A stretch of 17,496 nt of DNA, taken from positions 1 to 17,496 of the forward strand of contig CANGWT010000018.1 in NCBI GenBank assembly GCA_947457745.1, written 5' to 3'. The notes under the pieces are model-generated. The model saw only the letters and a list, made by a program, of their open reading frames with translations, searched no databases and was not told the DNA's origin. Every line of letters starts with the position of its first letter. Position 1 is the stretch's first letter. Made by a program: the position numbers and the translations under genes. Below, piece after piece: positions 13,161 to 17,496 of the stretch. Source of the stretch: Burkholderiaceae bacterium (GTDB lineage: Bacteria > Pseudomonadota > Gammaproteobacteria > Burkholderiales > Burkholderiaceae).

Positions 13161-13183
13161 AAAGATCGTAAATTTAGATCTTT
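13161..13183 (-). terminator. Weak hairpin after the 13223 gene
   Basis: AAAGATC (13161-13167) and GATCTTT (13177-13183) form a perfect 7-bp stem with a 9-nt loop. It is positioned to end the minus-strand gene at 13223, but the T-run is poor. Confidence 0.35.
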
Positions 13184-13222
13184 GTATTTAATTACTGAGT
13201 TCGAGCTAAATGAGAAAAGACT

Positions 13223-13753
13223 CTAATCGATCATATCGAGATAGTGAGTCATCTGTTTTGTGCTCAATGGTAATTTAGTAAGCTCCAAATAATAGGTGCT
13301 TGCTCCCGGCATACTTTCAATAGAGCCAGGGGTTAACTTACCCATGGGAACCAAGTAGTTCCCATGCAACTCTTTCATATGTGAAAAAAATAGCATGAGC
13401 GGAACCTTAAGCTCTATAGCTCGCAATACTAGTTCCTCACATAAAACATTGGGCGGCTCTATACGCTGCCTGTACAAATTATTTTTTTCTTTTATGGCAT
13501 GACTCATATAGCGCTCAATGTGTACATCCTCATAAAGTCGTTTGTTGAAGTCATAGATATAGTCCGTGAGGGCTCTAGAAATCCAATAAGCTTCATTTTC
13601 ACTGTATTCAGCCTGTAAATTCTGCCAAAGCTTTGCTTGATAAGCATCTTTGAATTTTTGACTCCGATGTTTATAGAAAGGGTGCGACTTAACGAGGCCA
13701 GATACTATTCCGCCAAGAAGTAATGCACCTCCTATCAACAGGCTTTCACCCAT
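13223..13753 (-). CDS. Hypothetical protein with an N-terminal membrane anchor
   Basis: A 176-residue protein. Residues about 4-21 (SLLIGGALLLGGIVSGLV) form one membrane segment; the rest is soluble, helical and rich in aromatic and charged residues (for example NEAYWISRALTDYIYDFNKRLYED). A mid segment LVLRAIELKVPLMLFFSHMKEL is moderately hydrophobic. No motif that I recognise. ATG at 13751-13753 has no Shine-Dalgarno match: the bases before it are a C-run. It is divergent from the TetR regulator across 201 nt, so the regulator may control it. Confidence 0.75.
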   Translation of the reverse strand: MGESLLIGGALLLGGIVSGLVKSHPFYKHRSQKFKDAYQAKLWQNLQAEYSENEAYWISRALTDYIYDFNKRLYEDVHIERYMSHAIKEKNNLYRQRIEPPNVLCEELVLRAIELKVPLMLFFSHMKELHGNYLVPMGKLTPGSIESMPGASTYYLELTKLPLSTKQMTHYLDMID

Positions 13754-13777
13754 AATTTGGGGGGGATATAAGGCAAA

Positions 13778-13799
13778 AAAGGCTTTTGAACATGCCTTT
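13778..13799 (-). promoter_or_regulatory. Terminator-like hairpin in the leader of the 13223 gene
   Basis: AAAGGC (13778-13783) and GCCTTT (13794-13799) pair around a 10-nt loop, and on the minus strand six T follow the stem. It lies about 25 nt ahead of the start codon at 13753. A 14-codon ATG frame (13842-13798) ends at the first arm, so it could be a small attenuator or just the end of an unseen transcript. Confidence 0.3.
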
Positions 13800-13954
13800 C
13801 AATATAAATAGATAATCGCGCAATAAGCCTGTAATATGCTCATCTTTAGAAGTCTTTTATCTTCACCTAATTAATTGATTTAGATAGTATTTTTTCTACC
13901 TAGTCATTTCATGGCCTCGTAACATTCAGTTTCATTCATGTTGGAAAATAAGTT

Positions 13955-14578
13955 ATGGCTTCAGATAAAAAACTGAGAACCCAGCCCAAGCAATCCAGAG
14001 CTGAAATTACTGCTGACATCATCATTCAAGCGGCCATACATGCCATTGAGAGCGCCGAAGAAATAGAGGCAGTTACATCTCAAAATTTAGCGGTCAAGTC
14101 TGGATTTTCAGTAGGCTCCCTATATCGTTATTTCAAAAATAAAGATGACCTATACACTAGCCTTTGGCGTTTTTTTGTAACACGCCTTCATGCTGGTTTA
14201 GTGCCAAAAATTGAAGCATTCCCCGATCACGGGACCGTCCGGCAATTGATGATGATGGTGTCTGGATATTATTTTAATAACTTACGTTCTCGCAGACCTG
14301 GCAAGGTCATCCCCTTCTATCGACTTTTTATAAAATCCACTCCTGAACCGGAAAATGTATACAAGGTGATGGATGTTCTTATTGAGCCCTTAATGCGGGC
14401 TCAGATTCGGAATCAATCGGGAACCATGAAAATTATGGATGAAAACGAAGTAAGGATTTGCTTGCGAGCCTCACAGGCTATGATTAGAAATGACTTTATG
14501 GAAAGAAATCCATATTTTGGAACTACATCACATGAGCGAACGGTGTTGGATTTGCTGGTTCGACTCTTTCAGAAATAA
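13955..14578 (+). CDS. TetR/AcrR family transcriptional regulator
   Basis: A 207-residue one-component regulator. N-terminal DNA-binding domain: basic start, RAEITADIIIQAAIHAIE helix 1, then the helix-turn-helix TSQNLAVKSGFSVGSLYRYFKNKDDLY (about 41-67), the standard TetR signature. The C-terminal domain is helical and would bind a small ligand, unknown. ATG at 13955 has GGAAA about 10 nt upstream. It is divergent from the 13223 membrane-anchored protein and 61 nt ahead of the DUF2127 gene, both plausible targets. I saw no convincing TetR-type palindrome in the 201-nt divergent gap. Confidence 0.9.
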   Translation: MASDKKLRTQPKQSRAEITADIIIQAAIHAIESAEEIEAVTSQNLAVKSGFSVGSLYRYFKNKDDLYTSLWRFFVTRLHAGLVPKIEAFPDHGTVRQLMMMVSGYYFNNLRSRRPGKVIPFYRLFIKSTPEPENVYKVMDVLIEPLMRAQIRNQSGTMKIMDENEVRICLRASQAMIRNDFMERNPYFGTTSHERTVLDLLVRLFQK

Positions 14579-14639
14579 TACGCACCAGAATGGCACAATT
14601 TCATGTTCAAAAAAGAGCTGTGGGGTGTAGATTTAGAGC

Positions 14640-15098
14640 ATGAGTAAAAGCCTAAAGACAATTGCTTGCCTCAAGATATTGCGTGGAGTCATTGCCATAA
14701 TGATTAGTGTCAGTCTTTTTTTGGTCTATCGAAACTCGGAAGCATTTTCTTGGATTAATCATCCCGGGCTCGGCAACATAGCCTCTCAAGATCCTTTCTT
14801 ACAGGTGTTATTTTTTTGGCTAGGGAGCTTTAATCAAGAGCAAATATTGAGTATCGCCATATTAGCTGGCACTATGGGTCTCTTGCGCTGGGTAGAGGCA
14901 GGTGGGATCTGGCTCAATAAGAGTTGGGCTCAGTGGTTGGCTGTATTTTCCGGTTTTATTTACATCCCTTTTGAGATAAATGAGCTCATTCACAGGTTTA
15001 GCTGGCTGATGGTATTAATACTACTTATCAATACAGTTATCGTGACCTATCTACTGTATGTCTTACATACCAAACGCTTAGCCAAACTTTCTGCGTGA
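14640..15098 (+). CDS. DUF2127 membrane protein
   Basis: A 152-residue inner-membrane protein with about four hydrophobic segments (near 14-29, 68-85, 96-112 and 120-142). The motif RWVEAGGIWLNKSWAQWLAVFSGFIYIPFEINELIHRF is the DUF2127 pattern, with the acidic and aromatic positions in the membrane-flanking parts. Function is unknown. It follows the TetR gene on the same strand by 61 nt without an obvious terminator between, so the two may be cotranscribed. Confidence 0.85.
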   Translation: MSKSLKTIACLKILRGVIAIMISVSLFLVYRNSEAFSWINHPGLGNIASQDPFLQVLFFWLGSFNQEQILSIAILAGTMGLLRWVEAGGIWLNKSWAQWLAVFSGFIYIPFEINELIHRFSWLMVLILLINTVIVTYLLYVLHTKRLAKLSA

Positions 15099-15135
15099 TT
15101 TTCATCAAGAAGTTCATAGCGCTTGCCCTCATTAA

Positions 15136-15195
15136 AAAAACACCTTCGGGTGATTTTGGTATTTCTTGGTGGCTCAGGGCAGTATCGAACAGGGC
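15136..15195 (-). repeat. tRNA-terminator repeat, copy E
   Basis: Hairpin with TTCG loop: CACC (15141-15144) / GGTG (15149-15152), extended by A-T pairs past one mismatch. On the minus strand the tRNA-like part is CTGTTCGATACTGCCCTGAGCCACCA (given in pieces: TTCGATAC, TGCCC, TGAGCCACCA), with CCA complement at 15167-15169, then AAGAAATACCAAAA. It lies between two + strand genes, where nothing on the minus strand needs a terminator. Confidence 0.62.
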
Positions 15196-15234
15196 TTATG
15201 ATGGGAGCCCTGGGGACTGAGCGACAATGTGCCT

Positions 15235-15423
15235 ATGAAAGACTATGAAGTTATCTCCATTGAACCCACCTATCTTGGAAAGCTGTGGGTTGTTACCTAC
15301 AAAAAGGCCAATGGTCAAACCGATATTGAAACGGTTGAGGCACTTGATCCCAATGGTGCTTTCATCGCGTTTCGTAACTTGATGATTAAGCTGGCAAAGG
15401 TAAAGTCATCCCCCAGGCCTTAA
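15235..15423 (+). CDS. Small soluble protein, unknown function
   Basis: A 62-residue protein (KDYEVISIEPTYLGKLWVV onwards) with beta-strand-like alternation, then a short helix GAFIAFRNLMIKLAKVK and a KSSPRP tail. Two in-frame starts are close: GTG at 15229 and ATG at 15235. ATG is preferred, but neither has a well-spaced ribosome site; GGGGA lies at 15212-15216. No signal or membrane segment. It resembles small proteins seen alone in Polynucleobacter-type genomes, but I have no family name. The gene is isolated between repeat copies E and H. Confidence 0.6.
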   Translation: MKDYEVISIEPTYLGKLWVVTYKKANGQTDIETVEALDPNGAFIAFRNLMIKLAKVKSSPRP

Positions 15424-15431
15424 AAGAAAAT

Positions 15432-15490
15432 AGCTGGCCAAGTGAGCCATGCAAGTTCTTGGCGGTCCGCAGCTGAGTCGACTAGGGCTT
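15432..15490 (-). repeat. Highly decayed tRNA-terminator remnant, copy H
   Basis: On the minus strand GTCGACTC-AGC-TGCGGACCGCCA (CCA complement 15460-15462) is followed by AAGAA and a weak stem TGGC/GCCA and CTATTTTCTTTT. The order and the end CTATTTT echo copy F rather than B-E. The hairpin is too weak to count as a terminator. It precedes the CBS gene's 3' end. Confidence 0.4.
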
Positions 15491-15511
15491 TAAATATATT
15501 GACAACAAAGA

Positions 15512-15949
15512 TTAAGCCCCGTGACCATGAATGTAAGTTTCTAGAAACTTAATCTGACTGCCTTGATGTTCAATAATATTTTTTACTAAATCTCCAACAG
15601 AAATCACTCCAACCACTTTAGCTCCCTCTAGTACGGGCAAGTGTCTGATATGTTTGTGAACCATTATTGCCATACACTCCTCTAGTGAGTTAAGTGGCGT
15701 CACGGTAAGTGGTTTTGCTGTCATTATTTTAGAAACGGCCACTTGTTTTGGATTATTGTTTGGTAATAGCACTTTTATAGCGCAGTCCCCCTGCGACACG
15801 ATCCCCGCTAAAACTCCGTCATCGACAACTAAAATAGCCCTTACTCGATGCTCTCGCATCAGCATTAAGACATCTTCTACGGTATCAGTTGATCGTACAG
15901 AAAAAACGATATTCGCTTTTTGCTCAATAACTTGCTTTACTGTTGTCAT
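15512..15949 (-). CDS. CBS domain-pair protein
   Basis: A 145-residue protein consisting of two CBS domains (about 8-60 and 72-130), a Bateman module that binds adenine nucleotides as an energy sensor. Seen: first domain VRSTDTVEDVLMLMREHRVRAILVVDDGVLAGIVSQGDCAI; linker with KIMTAKPLTVTPLNSLEECMAIM; second domain HKHIRHLPVLEGAKVVGVISVGDLVKNII, the typical RHLPV/GVISxGDLV pair. No enzymatic domain is attached. ATG at 15947-15949 has an AGGTAG ribosome site. Its partner is not in the window. Confidence 0.92.
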   Translation of the reverse strand: MTTVKQVIEQKANIVFSVRSTDTVEDVLMLMREHRVRAILVVDDGVLAGIVSQGDCAIKVLLPNNNPKQVAVSKIMTAKPLTVTPLNSLEECMAIMVHKHIRHLPVLEGAKVVGVISVGDLVKNIIEHQGSQIKFLETYIHGHGA

Positions 15950-16078
15950 AAAAATCTACCTATTAAATTGAAATTTGAGTGTATTCGCTGGTGCTTAATC
16001 ATTTTTTTATATAAGTTAAATAATTATATTCTGAGACGCCATCCTATCCAAAGCAGGATTATCAAGTTGGCCAAAATA

Positions 16079-16140
16079 AAATAGCCCACTTGTTGGGCTA
16101 TTTAGATTCTTGGTGACCCCGAGTGGAATCGAACCAAGTT
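16079..16140 (-). repeat. tRNA 3' end plus terminator, copy F
   Basis: Strong hairpin AAATAGCCCA (16079-16088) / TGGGCTATTT (16094-16103), 10 bp. On the minus strand it is preceded by GGTTCGATTCCACTCGGGGTCACCA (in pieces: GGTTCGATTCC, ACTCGGGG, TCACCA; CCA complement 16111-16113) and spacer AAGAATCTA. The T-arm is standard but the T-stem only partly pairs, and no 5' half is present, so this is a remnant. It differs in hairpin from B-E and looks like a second subfamily. It would end the LpxL-like gene's transcript. Confidence 0.62.
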
Positions 16141-16150
16141 CGCTGAGGTC

Positions 16151-17002
16151 TTACTCTATGGGAGCCATCTCTGCTCCAGTTGGTCTTTTATAGCGATTGT
16201 AAGACCACATATATTGATGTGGCTTTGAAAGTATCATCTCTTCAAAATAGTGATTCATTTCTGTACAGGCATCAACCAGACAATCTGGAAACGCTTCTGT
16301 CATCAATCGACTCTTAATTAGCCAGCCCTTACCCAAGCCCAATCTTTCTGCCCCAACAAAAAGAATTGCCACGTTTGCTTGACGAGCCAATTTAATTGGA
16401 AATGATGTTGTGTAAGCATATTGATTAAAAAATTTAGCCCACACTCCATCACCAATGCTAGGCACCTGATCTGCTAATAAGCCGACCACCTCACCTTTTA
16501 CTAAAGCCCGTTTAATCTGACGAACCCCGCCGATATTTGCTTCCACAAACTCAATCTCGGTATGTTTACGTGATTTAAGCATAAGCTCATTCACCCATCT
16601 TTTTCGGGCTGGCCTATACATTACGGTTGCCCTTGTATGCTCAGCAAAAATACGAGGCACTATTTCAAACCCTCCCAAGTGTGAAGCAAGAACAATTAAG
16701 CCGTTTCCATTTTTTGATAGCTCAATAACTTGATCCAAGTTTTCTATGGTTGCTTTATCAACAGAGGCTTTTGGATGCCTCCAAATCCACAATGTGTCAG
16801 CAAACATCATTCCAGATTCAGCAGCCACTCTCCAAGGGGTTAATTGGAATCCAAAATAATGGGCTGCGCTCTGATGATTTTTATATAGGCGTCGTCGGTA
16901 CCTAGGAGAAAACAAGTAAACCAATACACCTATGCCAGCCCCAATAATTTGAATGACGGCCAATGGAAGCGAGCTAAAGAGCCTCAATAAAAAATATAGC
17001 AT
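16151..17002 (-). CDS. LpxL/HtrB-family lysophospholipid acyltransferase
   Basis: A 283-residue inner-membrane acyltransferase of the lauroyl/myristoyl lipid A transferase family, adding a secondary acyl chain to lipid A or a lysophospholipid-like acceptor. Seen: hydrophobic N-terminal anchor about 10-31 (SLPLAVIQIIGAGIGVLVYL), catalytic HX4E as SHLGGFE (His108, Glu113), VMYRPARKRWVNELM, GVRQIKRALVKGEVVGLLADQ, the conserved ADQVP, and the ending YMWSYNRYKRP, typical of LpxL-like enzymes. ATG at 17000-17002 has a weak ribosome site. Lone gene, bounded by copy F and terminator G. Confidence 0.92.
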   Translation of the reverse strand: MLYFLLRLFSSLPLAVIQIIGAGIGVLVYLFSPRYRRRLYKNHQSAAHYFGFQLTPWRVAAESGMMFADTLWIWRHPKASVDKATIENLDQVIELSKNGNGLIVLASHLGGFEIVPRIFAEHTRATVMYRPARKRWVNELMLKSRKHTEIEFVEANIGGVRQIKRALVKGEVVGLLADQVPSIGDGVWAKFFNQYAYTTSFPIKLARQANVAILFVGAERLGLGKGWLIKSRLMTEAFPDCLVDACTEMNHYFEEMILSKPHQYMWSYNRYKRPTGAEMAPIE

Positions 17003-17029
17003 TAGCCATTCTAGACGCTATCAAATAAA

Positions 17030-17049
17030 AAACCACCCGAAGGTGGTTT
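17030..17049 (-). terminator. Terminator G of the Sel1 gene
   Basis: AAACCACC (17030-17037) / GGTGGTTT (17042-17049) with a CGAA loop (UUCG on the minus strand). A run of six T follows on the minus strand. The same hairpin as repeat copies B-E, but no tRNA end or spacer next to it. Confidence 0.85.
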
Positions 17050-17079
17050 GAGCTCTCTCTGTTGCGGTACTTATTAGGA

Positions 17080-17496
17080 TTAAAGCAACTTATACAGTTG
17101 TCGCATATTCTGTATTTTGGCGTGTAAGTGCTGAGCTTGCTCGAGTTCTTTGGAAAAGTCTTCTTTCACACTATGCTGCATGATGAGTAATATTCTTTTG
17201 GCCTGATCATGTAAAGCTAGACTTGCAAGCGTCAAATAAAAAAATGCTTTGCGGTAGTCTGCTTGGATTATTTCGCCCTTGCCATAATGACTTCCAAGTG
17301 TATAGGCCGCCTGCCTGCTACCAAGCTCTGCTCCCTTTGCCAGCAGCTCTGCTCCCTTATCAACATCTCTAAGAACACCCTGAGCAGCGCCCACACCCGT
17401 TATATAAATATTTCCGAGATTACAAAAGGCATCGTGGACCTCCTCTTTAATGGCTTTTGTGTAAAACTCAACTGCTTTTTTGTAGTCCGGCTTTCC
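17080..17496 (-). CDS. Sel1/TPR-repeat protein, partial (5' end beyond window)
   Basis: The frame is open from the window edge at 17496 to the stop at 17080, giving the last 138 residues. A GTG at 17394 is only an internal codon: the repeat structure runs on above it. Seen: a TPR/Sel1-like DYKKAVEFYTKAIKEEVHDAFCNLGNIYITG, then VDKGAELLAKGAELGSRQAAYTLGSHYGKGEI, then DYRKAFFYLTLASLAL, i.e. about three helical repeat units, followed by a charged helix ending KIQNMRQLYKLL. These are protein-interaction scaffolds; the partner is unknown. Any signal peptide would lie outside the window. Confidence 0.85.
   Translation of the reverse strand, partial: GKPDYKKAVEFYTKAIKEEVHDAFCNLGNIYITGVGAAQGVLRDVDKGAELLAKGAELGSRQAAYTLGSHYGKGEIIQADYRKAFFYLTLASLALHDQAKRILLIMQHSVKEDFSKELEQAQHLHAKIQNMRQLYKLL

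Noticed and set aside
16111..16140. Intact tRNA gene at copy F (and at B-E)
   Set aside because: Only the T-arm-to-CCA end is recognisable. T-stems do not pair fully and no acceptor 5' strand, D-arm or anticodon arm is found at the right distance.
17080..17394. Sel1 protein starting at GTG 17394
   Set aside because: The frame and the repeat pattern continue unbroken to the window edge at 17496, so 17394 is an internal valine codon.

Overview
The window looks like a stretch of chromosome from a betaproteobacterium of the Burkholderiaceae, most like the small freshwater Polynucleobacter. This rests on the overall style of the proteins (release factor 3, a PHB phasin, MAPEG, DUF1003 and SRPBCC proteins, and an Hc1-like small protein), moderate A+T content, short intergenic gaps and small UUCG/CGAA-loop hairpins at gene ends. 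It is inference from recognition of families, not a database result. No rRNA, intact tRNA, CRISPR array, transposase, integrase or origin was seen.

Layout. 1-2460: prfC (+), apparently with a non-standard AUU/AUC start, converges with a small lipoprotein gene (-); then a small basic protein (+) with its own terminator. 2476-4070: a tight + strand operon of MOSC protein, GNAT acetyltransferase and histidine phosphatase, ending in a bidirectional terminator. 4086-5310: an Hc1-like small protein and an orphan periplasmic binding lipoprotein (-). 5326-5972: a phasin gene (-) with a clear promoter bracketed by two matching TGC-N3-GCA palindromes, probable sites for a PhaR-type repressor. 6047-8558: a - strand run of HAD dehalogenase-like protein, DUF1003 membrane protein, exported SRPBCC protein and BCP-like peroxiredoxin. 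8639-10220: a - strand envelope run of MAPEG protein, a COG4315-type lipoprotein and Cu/Zn superoxide dismutase lipoprotein SodC. 10265-11625: a 50-codon lipoprotein gene, an exported alpha/beta hydrolase and a decayed reading frame, interspersed with repeat copies. 11656-15098: an orphan 7-TM sensor histidine kinase, an unrecognised membrane-anchored protein, a divergent TetR-type regulator and a DUF2127 membrane protein. 15229-17496: a small unknown protein, a two-CBS-domain protein, an LpxL-family acyltransferase and a Sel1/TPR-repeat protein cut by the window edge.

The most notable structure lies between genes. From about 8.6 kb rightwards there are six or seven dispersed copies, all in the same orientation, of a module that reads on the minus strand as a decayed tRNA 3' end (T-arm to CCA), a constant spacer of the form AAGAAATACYAAAA, and then a small hairpin terminator. 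The best copies resemble the 3' half of tRNA-Phe. One copy lies between two divergent genes and one between two co-directional genes on the opposite strand, where a terminator for a - strand gene has no obvious use. They look like att scars or duplicated tRNA-terminator fragments rather than ordinary gene ends.

Much of the gene content is small exported or lipid-anchored proteins and oxidative-stress or envelope functions (SodC, peroxiredoxin, MAPEG, COG4315, LpxL-like). There is no compact defence or biosynthetic system in the window that I can support.
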